A stretch of 64,000 nucleotides of DNA from Acinetobacter sp. WC-141 (GTDB lineage Bacteria; Pseudomonadota; Gammaproteobacteria; Pseudomonadales; Moraxellaceae). Below are positions 38,252 through 47,760 of this stretch, one piece after another. Made by a program: the position numbers and the translations under genes. The notes under the pieces were generated by a model that saw only the letters and a list, made by a program, of their open reading frames with translations, did not search any database and was not told the DNA's origin. The stretch is from contig NZ_AMSS01000088.1 in the NCBI RefSeq assembly GCF_000313935.1, forward strand, positions 1 to 64,000, given 5' to 3'. Position 1 is the stretch's first letter, and each line of letters starts with the position of its first letter.

Positions 38252-39973
38252 TTAAAACGAGCTTGCATCCTTACATTTAATAGGCTGGGAACGCTCCTTT
38301 AAAATTTCGTAGCCACGATCGCCGTAATCAAAACGCGCGATGACTGAAGCAAATTTTTTCAAACTTACTGGCGCATCCATTGCTGGTAGTTTTAATTCAA
38401 TAAAAGTTAACTGATCATTTAAATGAACATTATCTAAAACACTTCTAAGCTGCCCTGCGGTTTCAACTACATAAGTGGTATGGCCTTTTTTACCGTTAAA
38501 TACAGCTGGAATTTCGGTGTATTTCCAATTTTGCACGTCGTTATAGGCTGCATTTTCACCCATGATTAATCGCTCAATGGTATAACCACCATTGTTCAGC
38601 AAGAAAATAATAGGTTTTAAACCGTGACGGATAATCGTAGAGAGTTCTTGTACCGTAAGTTGGAATGAACCATCACCAATAAATAAAATTTGACGACGTT
38701 CAGGTGCGGCCAGCAAACTACCGAGCAAAGCTGGTAAGGTATAACCAATTGAACCCCAAAGTGGCTGAGCAATATATTTAGCTGTCGCAGGAAGTTTTAA
38801 ACCAGACAAAGCTGAGTTTGAAGTTCCTACCTCACCAATAATCACATCGTCTTCTTTTAAGAACCCTGCAATATAGTTCCAGAGCACATCTTGGCTTAGC
38901 TTTTGTTGGGCTGGAGCTTCAAAGGCTTTTTGAGGCTGTTGTTCAAGAACAGGTTTAGTTGCTTTACGCGGTGCAACTTTTTTATTTAACTCAACAAGTA
39001 ATTGCCCGATCTCAATACCGGGGTAGTCCTGACCAAAAATATTCAGGCCATAAGACTTAATTTCAATATAGTTTTTAGTCTCAATTTGATGAGTAAAGAC
39101 GGCTGAACCGACGTCTGTAAAACGTGCACCAATACCAATTAGGCAGTCAGATTGCTCAATGATATTTTTTACATGCGGCTGGCTTGCCCCACCTACATAA
39201 GTACCGATGTAACGTGGCGAACCTTCATCCATAATATTTTTTGCAGTATTCATACCCGCAAATGGAATTGAGCACTTTTGAGATAAATCATTAAGCAAAG
39301 AAGTCACGCCAAAAACTGAAGCTTCATTATCAATGAGAAGCGCTGGGCTTTTTGCATTGTTCAAAATGTCGCAAAGTTTATTGACTACGCTGTTTAATAA
39401 ATCTGGTTCAACTGCTGGATAACTTAAATCAAGTGGTCGCTCACTAACTTCAATTTTAAAGTGAGTAATATCGCCTGGTAGTTGAATGTGCACAGGGCGG
39501 CGATCAAGGAAACACTGACGTAATACACGATCAATTTCAAAGGCTGCATTTGCAGGAGTTAAACGTGTTTGAGCAACTGTGAACTCTTTCATACAGTTCA
39601 TAATATTGTCGTAGTTGCCATCAACCAACGTATGGTGAATTAAAGTGCCCTTTTGAACTGCATGTAAAGGTGGAATGCCAGAGATATGAATGAGAGGTAC
39701 ATTTTCTGCATATGCACCTGCAATGCCATTAATCGCGCTTAAATCACCTACACCATAAGTAGTTGCCAAGGCAGAAAAACCGTTAATTCGTGCATAACCA
39801 TCTGCTGCATAGGCAGCATTTAATTCATTACAATTTCCAATAAATTCGAGTTCTGGATCTGCTTCAACTTGTTCAAGATATGAGAGGTTAAAATCACCAG
39901 GTACACCAAAGAGATGTTGGATACCCATTTGTTTTAGACGAAGATTTAAAAAGTCACCGATTTCTATGAACAT
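38252..39973 (-). CDS. ipdC: Indolepyruvate/phenylpyruvate decarboxylase
   Basis: 573-residue ThDP enzyme of the pyruvate decarboxylase group. Glu50 (NCNELNAAYAADGYAR) activates the cofactor, His113-His114 (GTLIHH) are the catalytic pair, and GDGSFQLT...NNGGYTIE is the ThDP/Mg motif. Substrate choice among pyruvate, phenylpyruvate and indolepyruvate is not fixed by these motifs. Context (aromatic-type permease, Lrp regulator, aldehyde dehydrogenase) favours aryl pyruvates, yielding aryl acetaldehydes. Divergent from the regulator gene, with a shared operator candidate between them. Confidence 0.85.
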   Translation of the reverse strand: MFIEIGDFLNLRLKQMGIQHLFGVPGDFNLSYLEQVEADPELEFIGNCNELNAAYAADGYARINGFSALATTYGVGDLSAINGIAGAYAENVPLIHISGIPPLHAVQKGTLIHHTLVDGNYDNIMNCMKEFTVAQTRLTPANAAFEIDRVLRQCFLDRRPVHIQLPGDITHFKIEVSERPLDLSYPAVEPDLLNSVVNKLCDILNNAKSPALLIDNEASVFGVTSLLNDLSQKCSIPFAGMNTAKNIMDEGSPRYIGTYVGGASQPHVKNIIEQSDCLIGIGARFTDVGSAVFTHQIETKNYIEIKSYGLNIFGQDYPGIEIGQLLVELNKKVAPRKATKPVLEQQPQKAFEAPAQQKLSQDVLWNYIAGFLKEDDVIIGEVGTSNSALSGLKLPATAKYIAQPLWGSIGYTLPALLGSLLAAPERRQILFIGDGSFQLTVQELSTIIRHGLKPIIFLLNNGGYTIERLIMGENAAYNDVQNWKYTEIPAVFNGKKGHTTYVVETAGQLRSVLDNVHLNDQLTFIELKLPAMDAPVSLKKFASVIARFDYGDRGYEILKERSQPIKCKDASSF

Positions 39974-40042
39974 TGCTCTATATCCTTTGAGACCAATTTT
40001 TATTCCATAGAAAAATAATATTTCATCTACCTTTTAGATTTC

Positions 40043-40088
40043 GTGCATAATGAAAACGCATTTTAATAAAAATACATGATTTGTGTAT
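40043..40088. promoter_or_regulatory. Operator candidate in the ipdC/lrp divergent region
   Basis: ATACA-TGATTTG-TGTAT (40072-40088) is an inverted repeat with a 7-nt core; a half-site GTGCATAAT begins at 40043, 29 bp upstream. The same core, arms and spacing recur before the aldehyde dehydrogenase gene (42244-42289). The full site ends 5 bp before the ribosome site of the regulator, which fits autorepression. Confidence 0.65.
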
Positions 40089-40107
40089 CATAAAAGGATT
40101 TTATGCA

Positions 40108-40593
40108 ATGGATAAGTTCGACTGGCAAATCATTCAGGCGCTACAAAAGAATGGACGGCTCACCAATCAGGAAGTTGGAGATTTAATCGGTTTATCTGCT
40201 TCCCAATGTTCTAGAAGAAGACAGCTCCTTGAGCAAAAAGGCATAATTTTAGGCTACACCGCCCGCATCCAGCAGCAAGCGCTAGGACTGGAAGTCACAG
40301 CGATGATTCATATTAATTTAAGAACACACGAAGCAAAATCACAGCAGGCTTTTCAAGAATTAATTGAAGCGGAAGACAACATTCAAGATGCATTTTCAAT
40401 TAGTGGTGATGCGGATTTTATTTTAAAAGTCGTTGCAGAAAACTTAGAACAGCTTTCTCAATTTGTAACCGAAAGATTGCTTTCTTATAATTTTATTGGT
40501 CACATAAAGTCTTACATTGTTCTGAAAAAAATCAAAGAACAGAATCATTTTTTAATCAAACCTAAAGGTCACGGTTACCATCACACAACTTAG
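40108..40593 (+). CDS. Lrp/AsnC-family transcriptional regulator
   Basis: 161 residues from ATG 40108 (MDKFDWQIIQALQKNGRLTN), with AAAGGA 9 nt upstream; the frame also opens at TTG 40081, which is unlikely. HTH: NQEVGDLIGLSASQCSRRRQLLE. The C-terminal RAM domain (AMIHINLRTHEAKSQQAF, FSISGDADFILKVVAENL) binds amino acids and forms oligomers. Divergent from ipdC and convergent with the aldehyde dehydrogenase gene, both of which carry the shared operator candidate. Confidence 0.93.
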   Translation: MDKFDWQIIQALQKNGRLTNQEVGDLIGLSASQCSRRRQLLEQKGIILGYTARIQQQALGLEVTAMIHINLRTHEAKSQQAFQELIEAEDNIQDAFSISGDADFILKVVAENLEQLSQFVTERLLSYNFIGHIKSYIVLKKIKEQNHFLIKPKGHGYHHTT

Positions 40594-40628
40594 GCAGACT
40601 AGTATTTAATAAAATAATTTAAAATAAA

Positions 40629-40651
40629 AAGGCGGATCTATCATCCGCCTT
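40629..40651. terminator. Terminator between lrp-type and aldehyde dehydrogenase genes
   Basis: AAGGCGGAT-CTATC-ATCCGCCTT with A-run on the left (T-run on the minus strand), so mainly for the leftward gene. Confidence 0.85.
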
Positions 40652-40662
40652 AAAATTAATAT

Positions 40663-42093
40663 TTAGACTTTACTGATATGAACTGTTTGCCCGATCGTAT
40701 TTTCAAGTAAACCTTCTAAACCAAACTCAGCACCTAAGCCTGACATTTTCCAGCCACCAAAAGGCGCATGAGGCAGTACTTCTGCATGGGTATTAATCCA
40801 AACAGTACCGCATTGAAGCTGAGTCGCATAAGTTTGAGCAGCTTGAATATCAGAAGACCAAATTGAGCCACCTAAACCGAATTCACTGTCATTGGCTCGT
40901 GCAATTGCATCGTTGATGTCTGTATATTTTAAAACAGGCAACACTGGACCAAATTGTTCTTCTTGTACAACACGGCAAGAGTCAGACACTTCTGTCAAAA
41001 TGGTAGGTGCAATAAAGTAGCCCTGCTCTGGTAACTGCTGTTGACCAGAAAGTGCTTTTGCGCCTTGCTCAATTGCATCGGCAATAAGTTCTTTCACCTT
41101 GTTATATTGCATTTGGTTTTGTACTGGACCAAACGTGGTAGAAGTCTCCATTCCATCGCCCACAATTTGAGCATTAGCAATATCAGCTAGTTTTTGGGCT
41201 AAAGCATCGTATTGGCTTTCATGCACATATAAACGTTTTAACGCCGCACACGTTTGACCCGCATTCAAAAAGGCAGTATTGAAAATCTTAGCTGCAATTT
41301 CATCTATATTTGCATCTGGTAATACAATACCCGCGTCATTACCGCCGAGCTCTAAAGTTAAATGTTTTAGTTGTTGAGCTGCACCCGTCATAATGTGCTG
41401 ACCAGTTCTGGTTGAACCCGTAAACACAACCTTTTGTACATCTGGATGAGAAGAGAGTGCTTCACCAATCTCACCAGCACCCACCACAATTGAAATAACA
41501 CCTGCTGGAACTTCTTGCTGAATGATTTCACATAAACGCAAAGTCGATAGTGGCGTATATTCAGAAGGTTTGCTGATGACAACGTTTCCGGCGCGTAATG
41601 CTGGCATAATATGCCAAACTGCAATCATCAGTGGCCAGTTCCAAGGTGTGATTGAAGCCACCACACCTAATGGTTGACGATGGCGCTCAATACGCTTAGC
41701 TTCACTATCTTCGATAATTTCAACGGGTAAATCCATAGCAGCCGCATAACGAGTCCAACCAATTGCACCCTGCACTTCCATTTGCGCGAGTGCCAGTGGC
41801 TTACCTTGTTCAAGCACAACAAGTTCAGCGAGCATTTCAGCATGCTTTTCAATACCATCCGCAATCTTATTCAAAATGGATTTACGTTCATCATGGGAAA
41901 CGAGTTGCCATGCTTTAGAAGCCTGCTTAGCTGCGGCAACAGCCTGATTTACTTGAGCAACAGATGCTTTTGAGCAACGCGCGGCAGTTAAACCTGTAGC
42001 AGGGTTAATAATTTCCAGTTCACCTTGCTCACCTGAACAAGATTGACCGCCAATAATCAGTTTAAATTCACTAAGCACATTAACTTGTTGCAT
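40663..42093 (-). CDS. NAD(P)-dependent aldehyde dehydrogenase
   Basis: 476 residues. Catalytic Cys282 (NAGQTCAALKR), general base Glu248 (LTLELGGND), Asn152 in TPWNWP, and Lys175 in ISKPSEYTP for cofactor binding are all present. The likely substrate from context is phenyl- or indole-acetaldehyde formed by the neighbouring decarboxylase, giving the aryl acetate. It has its own promoter region with the shared Lrp-type operator candidate. Alternatives include other medium aldehydes or aminoaldehydes. Confidence 0.87.
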   Translation of the reverse strand: MQQVNVLSEFKLIIGGQSCSGEQGELEIINPATGLTAARCSKASVAQVNQAVAAAKQASKAWQLVSHDERKSILNKIADGIEKHAEMLAELVVLEQGKPLALAQMEVQGAIGWTRYAAAMDLPVEIIEDSEAKRIERHRQPLGVVASITPWNWPLMIAVWHIMPALRAGNVVISKPSEYTPLSTLRLCEIIQQEVPAGVISIVVGAGEIGEALSSHPDVQKVVFTGSTRTGQHIMTGAAQQLKHLTLELGGNDAGIVLPDANIDEIAAKIFNTAFLNAGQTCAALKRLYVHESQYDALAQKLADIANAQIVGDGMETSTTFGPVQNQMQYNKVKELIADAIEQGAKALSGQQQLPEQGYFIAPTILTEVSDSCRVVQEEQFGPVLPVLKYTDINDAIARANDSEFGLGGSIWSSDIQAAQTYATQLQCGTVWINTHAEVLPHAPFGGWKMSGLGAEFGLEGLLENTIGQTVHISKV

Positions 42094-42243
42094 TTCTTCT
42101 TCCTTGTCTTAATTGTAATTACAGCCACTTACTTTTTTCAGTTAAAACGGGATTATTTAAAGTAAGTACGATATTGATATATCAGTGTGACCAAAAATAT
42201 TGTGAACATACCAATACAATAAGAAATTTGCTCCCCATAAATC

Positions 42244-42289
42244 ATGCATAATTATTTTTGTTTTGTGAAAATATGCATGATTTGTGCAT
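42244..42289. promoter_or_regulatory. Operator candidate upstream of the aldehyde dehydrogenase gene
   Basis: ATGCA-TGATTTG-TGCAT (42273-42289) is a perfect 5-bp-arm inverted repeat, with half-site ATGCATAAT starting 29 bp upstream at 42244. It matches the ipdC/lrp intergenic site in core sequence and geometry. It lies about 150-200 bp before the ATG. Confidence 0.65.
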
Positions 42290-42333
42290 GTATCCTTTTC
42301 TTCATACACAATTCAAATAAAAACAATCTGCAA

Positions 42334-42366
42334 TAAAAAAGCCCGGTAATAAACCGAGCTTTTTTT
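42334..42366 (-). terminator. Terminator of ddc
   Basis: AGCCCGGT-loop-ACCGAGCT with one mismatch and A/T runs at either end, 14 bp after the ddc stop on the minus strand. Confidence 0.8.
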
Positions 42367-42379
42367 GTTATCAACTCAA

Positions 42380-43912
42380 TTAGTCGATTGGTGGTACATA
42401 GTTACCAGAAGCAATTGCATCTTTAATGCGGTCAGCTTCAGCCAATACTTGACCTAAAAGGTTTTTAACGTTTTCGAATGTCACAACAGGGCTTAATGTT
42501 GTCATTTTCAATGACTGTACATTACCAACTTTTGTTACACCGATATTTGCTTCACCACGTGCAAACAATTCGTCCGCTACGTTTTGGTTTAAGCTATCGA
42601 TAAACTCAACTGGGTAGCCTTGTGGAACAACACGGAATAATACCGAAGCAAACTGTGGTTCAACTAAAAGTTCTAAACCTTCAGTTGCCTTGATGTAATC
42701 TGCAACTTCACGAGTAAGTTTTACACCATGGTCAATCATTGAACCGTAAAGGTCTTCACCAAGCGATTCAATTGTCATCCACAATTTCAATGCATCAAAA
42801 CGACGAGTCGTTTGTAATGACTTAGAAACAAGGTTTGGCACACCATGTTCTTCGTCATAAGCAGAGTTCAAGTATTCAGCTTCGTAGTGCATGAAACGAT
42901 AGTTCGCTTCATCTTTTAACAAGAATGCGCCACAGCTAATGCTTTGGAAATAATGCTTATGGAAGTCAAGGGTAATTGAGTCTGATAATTCAATACCATC
43001 AAGCATTGCACGATAGTCATTTGACAGAATTAATGCACCGCCCCATGCCGCATCGATATGCATCCATGAACCATATTTATTGGTAATTTCACGGATTTTC
43101 TTCAATGGGTCAATTGCACCAGCATCAGTAGTACCTGCTGTCGCAACAACACAAGCTACCACTTTACCTTCTGATTGCAAATGCGCCATCGTTTTTTCGA
43201 GAGCATCTACATCCATCTGTGCATTTTCATTCACAGGAACAGTCACAACTGACTGGAAGCCCATGCCCATCATTGCCATGTTCTTTTGCACAGAGAAATG
43301 CGCATTTTCAGAACAAATGACTTTGACGTTTTTCATTGCCTCAGCTGGAATACCATCACGCTGTACAGACCACGGATTACCGTTTTCGTCTTTCCAGTTT
43401 TTCGAAATGCACCAGTCACGAGCAAGCAATACACCCATTAAGTTAGATTGAGTACCGCCAGAGGTGAACACACCTGCCTGACCAGAACCATAACCCACTT
43501 TTTGGCGTAACCAATCAATAAGCTGAACTTCCATTAATGAACCGGCTGGGCTTTGATCCCATGAGTCCATAGACTGGTTAGTTGCATTGATAAGTACTTC
43601 CGCAATCTGGCTCATTACCATCGTGGGACAGTGTAAATGTGCTAATGAATGCGGATGATGTACTTTTAAGCTTTTATTTAAGAAAAGCTCAATCATACGT
43701 TGAAGTGATTCTTGTACACCCATACCTTCTTTTGAAGGTTGGAAAGAAATTGCTGAACGCAATTCTTTAATGCTACCGCCTGTGTACATCTTTTCGTTTT
43801 GCAACCATGCTGAAACGGCTTTTACCGCTTCGCCCATTGCTGACTCATAGTCAGCAATGGATTGTGCATCATTGCAGAGTAATGCTTTACGATGTTCTGC
43901 AAAATCCACCAT
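42380..43912 (-). CDS. ddc: L-2,4-diaminobutyrate decarboxylase
   Basis: 510-residue group II PLP decarboxylase making 1,3-diaminopropane. The PLP site is [13 protein letters not shown] and [17 protein letters not shown] (Lys in HK binds PLP). [16 protein letters not shown] is typical. It starts 2 nt after the dat stop, so the two are one operon, and the pair is well known in Acinetobacter, where diaminopropane is the main diamine and is linked to surface motility. Confidence 0.95.
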   Translation of the reverse strand: MVDFAEHRKALLCNDAQSIADYESAMGEAVKAVSAWLQNEKMYTGGSIKELRSAISFQPSKEGMGVQESLQRMIELFLNKSLKVHHPHSLAHLHCPTMVMSQIAEVLINATNQSMDSWDQSPAGSLMEVQLIDWLRQKVGYGSGQAGVFTSGGTQSNLMGVLLARDWCISKNWKDENGNPWSVQRDGIPAEAMKNVKVICSENAHFSVQKNMAMMGMGFQSVVTVPVNENAQMDVDALEKTMAHLQSEGKVVACVVATAGTTDAGAIDPLKKIREITNKYGSWMHIDAAWGGALILSNDYRAMLDGIELSDSITLDFHKHYFQSISCGAFLLKDEANYRFMHYEAEYLNSAYDEEHGVPNLVSKSLQTTRRFDALKLWMTIESLGEDLYGSMIDHGVKLTREVADYIKATEGLELLVEPQFASVLFRVVPQGYPVEFIDSLNQNVADELFARGEANIGVTKVGNVQSLKMTTLSPVVTFENVKNLLGQVLAEADRIKDAIASGNYVPPID

Positions 43913-43914
43913 AC

Positions 43915-45288
43915 TTATGCGCCTCGTACTGCAACCAATGCTTCTGCAATTGCTTTCTTAAAGCGAGCAACTACTTCAACACACTCTTCTTGAGTGATGA
44001 TAAGCGGGCAAAGTAAACGAATTACTGTACCGTTACGACCACCTTTTTCAAGCAATAGTTTATTGTTGAAACAAGCAGTTTGAATTGCAGCAGCTAATTG
44101 TGAGTCAGCAGGATGCGAACCCATACGATCAGCTGGTTTACGCTCGTCAACGATCTCAACACCGATCATTAAACCGCGACCACGTACATTACCGATACAT
44201 GGGAATTCTTGAGCTAATTTTTTAAATTCAGCTTGTAAGAAGTCACCACGCTCTTGGGCATTTTGAGCAAGATTTTGTTCAGTAATCGTTTTTAATACGA
44301 CAAGGCCTGTACCCATAGCAAGTTGGTTACCACGGAAAGTACCCGTGTGACCAGCAGGTTGCCACGCATCAAATTTACGTTTAATACCTAATACTGCAAG
44401 TGGTAAACCACCACCTACCGCTTTAGACATTACAACAACATCAGGTTCAATACCTGCATGTTCAAATGCAAACATTTTGCCTGAACGTGCAAAACCAGCT
44501 TGAACTTCGTCTAAAATTAAAACGATGTTGTGCTTTTCAGTCACTTCACGGATTTTTTGCAACCATTTTACTGGAGCTGTAACGACACCGCCTTCACCTT
44601 GAATCGCTTCAAGAATAACAGCAGCCGGTTTTGTTACACCGCTTTCAACATCTTCAATAAAGTTTTCAAAGTAGTAAGTTAAAGCGTCAACACCAGCTTC
44701 ACCACCTAAACCAAGTGGGCAGCGGTATTCATGCGGATATGGCATGAATTGTACGCCAGGCATTAAACCGTTAACTGAATTTTTTGCACTTAAATTACCA
44801 GTCATAGCAAGTGCACCATGGGTCATACCATGGTAACCGCCAGAGAAACTGATCACTGAACTACGACCAGTGTAAGTCTTAGCAAGTTTAATTGCTGCTT
44901 CAGTTGCGTCTGCACCAGCAGGACCACAGAACTGCAAGCAATATTCTTCTTTACCACCTGGTAAATATGCTAACAATGCTTCAGTGAATGCATCTTTTAA
45001 AGGTGTGGTTAAGTCTAAAGTATGCAATGGCAAACCACTTGCCAATGTATCTTGAATACTTTGAATCACCGCAGGATGATTATGACCTAAAGCCAATGTA
45101 CCTGCCCCAGCTAAACAATCAAGGTACTCTGTACCTTCAACATCAGTAACCCAGCATCCTTGTGCTTTCGCTATCGCTAACGGTAATTTACGTGGATAGC
45201 TACGAACATTTGATTCCATTTGACTTTGGCGAGTCAAATAATATTCGTTAGTAGCATTAGTGGCAGGGTTAACGGAAGTAACGCTCAT
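43915..45288 (-). CDS. dat: Diaminobutyrate-2-oxoglutarate transaminase
   Basis: Makes L-2,4-diaminobutyrate from aspartate semialdehyde. 457-residue class III aminotransferase: [57 protein letters not shown] and [17 protein letters not shown], whose Lys binds PLP. First gene of dat-ddc. A 466-bp upstream gap with a palindrome precedes it. Confidence 0.95.
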   Translation of the reverse strand: MSVTSVNPATNATNEYYLTRQSQMESNVRSYPRKLPLAIAKAQGCWVTDVEGTEYLDCLAGAGTLALGHNHPAVIQSIQDTLASGLPLHTLDLTTPLKDAFTEALLAYLPGGKEEYCLQFCGPAGADATEAAIKLAKTYTGRSSVISFSGGYHGMTHGALAMTGNLSAKNSVNGLMPGVQFMPYPHEYRCPLGLGGEAGVDALTYYFENFIEDVESGVTKPAAVILEAIQGEGGVVTAPVKWLQKIREVTEKHNIVLILDEVQAGFARSGKMFAFEHAGIEPDVVVMSKAVGGGLPLAVLGIKRKFDAWQPAGHTGTFRGNQLAMGTGLVVLKTITEQNLAQNAQERGDFLQAEFKKLAQEFPCIGNVRGRGLMIGVEIVDERKPADRMGSHPADSQLAAAIQTACFNNKLLLEKGGRNGTVIRLLCPLIITQEECVEVVARFKKAIAEALVAVRGA

Positions 45289-45754
45289 ATCGGATTACCA
45301 TCTCTGATAGGGGTAGAAAGAAATAAGTCTGGTGACGATTGGTCCTTTGACTCGGTGCTTTATAGAACTAGTAAAGACACTTATTTTATATCTTGTAACT
45401 AGGAGCGCGATGATACCTAATTTTACAAGAAAAAAAACGTCTTTTATGTACTTTACTCATCTAATCTTATTGAAAAAATGTATCATCCCAATAGTTATGA
45501 TGAATTATCATCATACTATGTGACAACCTAAAGAAAATATTCTTTTTTTATATTACTTTGATTTTTTAAGTTACATTGAAATACTTTAATTTTAAGTCTT
45601 TATTTTTAGAAGATTTTATCTGTACCAAAATTTAAAAAATCTGTTCTAAATATTACAAATACGCCACAAAATCTGCAAAAGTTATGCATAAGTTATGTTT
45701 AACATTTCTTAATGAAAAAAATTAAATCTATATTAATTTTTAAAGGAAAAATTT
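45289..45754. other. Gap upstream of dat holding a 20-bp palindrome
   Basis: Divergent intergenic region between dat and the SIMPL gene. TATGATGAATTATCATCATA at 45496-45515 has 8-bp perfect arms around ATTA, about 208 bp before the dat ATG. Related half-motifs GATGATAC (45408) and GTATCATC (45480) are nearby. The rest (45520-45720) is AT-rich with no other structure that I can name. Confidence 0.5.
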
Positions 45755-46456
45755 ATGCGTACTTTAGCTGTCTCAACTCTTCTTTTAGGTTCCCTCCTTA
45801 GCCCTTTAGTTTTTGCTCAGGATGATAATGCTTTGAACTATAATATTGTGAACGTACAAGCTGAAGCTTCTCGTCAAGTTTCTAATGATGAAATGCATGC
45901 AACTTTATATATTGAAAAAAGTAACAAACAACCAGCCGAACTTTCAAATCAAATTAATCAATTGATGAATCAAGCGCTTAATATTTCTCGTAAATATCCG
46001 CAAGTAAAAGTGGAAACTGGCGCGCAGAGCACTTATCCAATTTACGATAACGATAGTAATAAGCTCAAAGAATGGCGTGGCCGCGCTGAAATTCGTCTAG
46101 AAAGTAAAGACTTTAAAGCAGCAAGCCAGTTAGTCAATGAATTACAGCAAAACTTCCAAACTCAATCGATTAATTTTACGGTTTCTGATGAACAACGTAA
46201 AAAAGTTGAAAATGATTTGATGGTTGAAGCGTCTAAAAACTTTCAACAACGTGCTCAAATGTTGACTCAAGCATGGAATAAAAGCCAATACACGCTCGTT
46301 AACTTAAATTTAAACACTAACAACTATTTCCCACAGCCTGTAATGCGAGCGAGTATGGCAAAGTTCGCTGCTGCTGAAGCGGCTCCAGCCCAAGACATGG
46401 CAGCTGGTGAGTCTAAAATCACCGTAAATGCAAACGGCTCAATTCAATTTAAATAA
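45755..46456 (+). CDS. SIMPL-domain (DUF541) periplasmic protein
   Basis: 233 residues with signal peptide (MRTLAVSTLLLGSLLSPLVFA-QD). The mature part follows the SIMPL pattern: VNVQAEASRQVSNDEMHATLYIEK, VETGAQSTYPIYD, EWRGRAEIRLESKDF, and near the end KITVNANGSIQF. AAAGGA lies upstream of the ATG. DUF541 proteins such as BP26 and YggE are periplasmic or outer-membrane associated and linked to oxidative stress tolerance; the exact role is unclear. Confidence 0.88.
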   Translation: MRTLAVSTLLLGSLLSPLVFAQDDNALNYNIVNVQAEASRQVSNDEMHATLYIEKSNKQPAELSNQINQLMNQALNISRKYPQVKVETGAQSTYPIYDNDSNKLKEWRGRAEIRLESKDFKAASQLVNELQQNFQTQSINFTVSDEQRKKVENDLMVEASKNFQQRAQMLTQAWNKSQYTLVNLNLNTNNYFPQPVMRASMAKFAAAEAAPAQDMAAGESKITVNANGSIQFK

Positions 46457-46467
46457 TTTTTTTCATC

Positions 46468-46499
46468 AAAAAAGCCGCTTGAAAGATGCGGCTTTTTTT
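46468..46499. terminator. Bidirectional terminator (SIMPL / TetR genes)
   Basis: AAAAAGCCGC and GCGGCTTTTTTT stem between convergent genes. Confidence 0.9.
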
Positions 46500-46519
46500 G
46501 TATGTGCGGTTTAATATAT

Positions 46520-47143
46520 TCAACTCAAATTTTGCAAAGAATCCCAAGCAGCTTTTGCCAAAATATCTTTATAAACTTTAGGATTTGAAGAAACGCGTTG
46601 CGATAACCATGCACGGCAGTAATTTTCTGTAGATCCAATGACTAATGAAAGTAATAACTCATGCGGTATAGATTTTAAAAACCCAGCCTCAGCATACTTT
46701 GAAATTTCACTAAAGATTTTCTGATTTCTTAATTTATTTTTTTGAACAAGACGCTCTTGGTCCTCACCCTGCATCACACTAAAACGAGCAGATATTAAAA
46801 ATTTAGCAAAGTCAGGTTGTTCACTTACCCAATCAATATAACTATGAATAAAAGCATATAAAACGTCTTGAAGGGATTTTGCGCCTTCCAGATAGTCATC
46901 TCTTAACGTCGCTTGGTCATCTAAAGCAGCAAAGAATAAAGTCGCAACGATCCCTTCTTTATTTTTAAAGTGGTGATAAATAGCCCCTACACTACTGTCT
47001 GATTTCGAACGAATCATCTCAATACTTGTGGTTTCAATTCCATTCTCTAAGAAACAAGACAAGGCATCTAACAAAATCTGTCTCTTTAAAGCAGCTCTTC
47101 TGCCTGGATATAACCGTTCTAATAACTCTTGTGCAGATTGCAT
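46520..47143 (-). CDS. TetR-family regulator
   Basis: 207 residues. The HTH region (ILLDALSCFLENGIETTSIEMI, then SDSSVGAIYHHFKNKEGI) is standard TetR_N. The ligand domain is not assigned to a subfamily. Divergent from a DUF4442 hotdog protein across a 117-bp gap carrying a long perfect inverted repeat, which is the natural operator candidate. An acyl-type ligand is plausible given the neighbour. Confidence 0.9.
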   Translation of the reverse strand: MQSAQELLERLYPGRRAALKRQILLDALSCFLENGIETTSIEMIRSKSDSSVGAIYHHFKNKEGIVATLFFAALDDQATLRDDYLEGAKSLQDVLYAFIHSYIDWVSEQPDFAKFLISARFSVMQGEDQERLVQKNKLRNQKIFSEISKYAEAGFLKSIPHELLLSLVIGSTENYCRAWLSQRVSSNPKVYKDILAKAAWDSLQNLS

Positions 47144-47199
47144 TATTTGTTCCCCAACCAGTTATCGGAGATATTCTGAATGACTTGACTCGCTTTTGT

Positions 47200-47238
47200 A
47201 AACAGAATTATATTCTTTAACAGAAAATAATTCTGTTT
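47200..47238. promoter_or_regulatory. Palindrome between TetR and DUF4442 genes
   Basis: AAACAGAATTAT (47200-47211) and ATAATTCTGTTT (47227-47238) are perfect 12-bp reverse complements with a 15-bp core. It lies 22 bp before the DUF4442 ATG and 56 bp before the TetR ATG, overlapping probable promoters of both. Confidence 0.7.
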
Positions 47239-47260
47239 TTATTATATGGAGCCTTAAATC

Positions 47261-47725
47261 ATGGCAACCACTTTAGAACTTTGGAACAAAGTGTCTGCTT
47301 TTCCTAAAGGAAAATGGACTTTCTCACGCATGCTATGTTTAAAAGCACCGTATTTCGGCAGTATTTCACCATTATTTATTGAGTTAAAACCGAATTATTG
47401 TGAAATAGCGATTAAGAAAAAGCGTTCTGTTCTCAATCACATTGGAACAGTGCATGCGATTGCGATGTGTAATATGGCTGAGCTCGCAGGTGGCACAATG
47501 ACAGAAGTTACTGTGCCTAACACACACCGCTGGATTCCCAAGGGCATGACTGTCGAATATTTAAAAAAGGCAGAAACAGACTTAATTGCAGTTGCAACGC
47601 CTGTAGAAAAAAATTATGACTGGGATAAAGCTGGTGAATATTTAGTAAATGTAGAAGTCTATGATTCGCAGAAAGATAAAGTCTTCCAAGCTACGATTAC
47701 CATGTGGATTTCTAAAAAGAAGTAA
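47261..47725 (+). CDS. DUF4442 hotdog-fold protein
   Basis: 154 residues fitting the DUF4442 branch of hotdog thioesterases: PYFGSISPLFIELKPNYCEI, RSVLNHIGTVHAIAMCNMAE and a final EVYDSQKDKVFQATITMWI. The NHIGTVHAIA segment matches the active-site helix of PaaI-like thioesterases. Substrate is unknown; an acyl-CoA is the reasonable guess. ATATGGAG supplies a ribosome site upstream. Confidence 0.82.
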   Translation: MATTLELWNKVSAFPKGKWTFSRMLCLKAPYFGSISPLFIELKPNYCEIAIKKKRSVLNHIGTVHAIAMCNMAELAGGTMTEVTVPNTHRWIPKGMTVEYLKKAETDLIAVATPVEKNYDWDKAGEYLVNVEVYDSQKDKVFQATITMWISKKK

Positions 47726-47726
47726 T

Positions 47727-47758
47727 AAAAAAGCCCTGAACTCATCAGGGCTTTTTTT
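47727..47758. terminator. Bidirectional terminator (DUF4442 / desaturase genes)
   Basis: AAGCCCTGA-ACTCA-TCAGGGCTT with runs of A and T, between convergent genes. Confidence 0.92.
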
Positions 47759-47760
47759 GA

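Noticed and set aside
43080..43451. 123-codon plus-strand frame opposite ddc
   Set aside because: Fully inside and antisense to a well-conserved gene; a by-product of codon bias.
45332..45523. 63-codon plus-strand frame upstream of the SIMPL gene
   Set aside because: No ribosome site, no domain, and it covers the palindromic region; likely non-coding.
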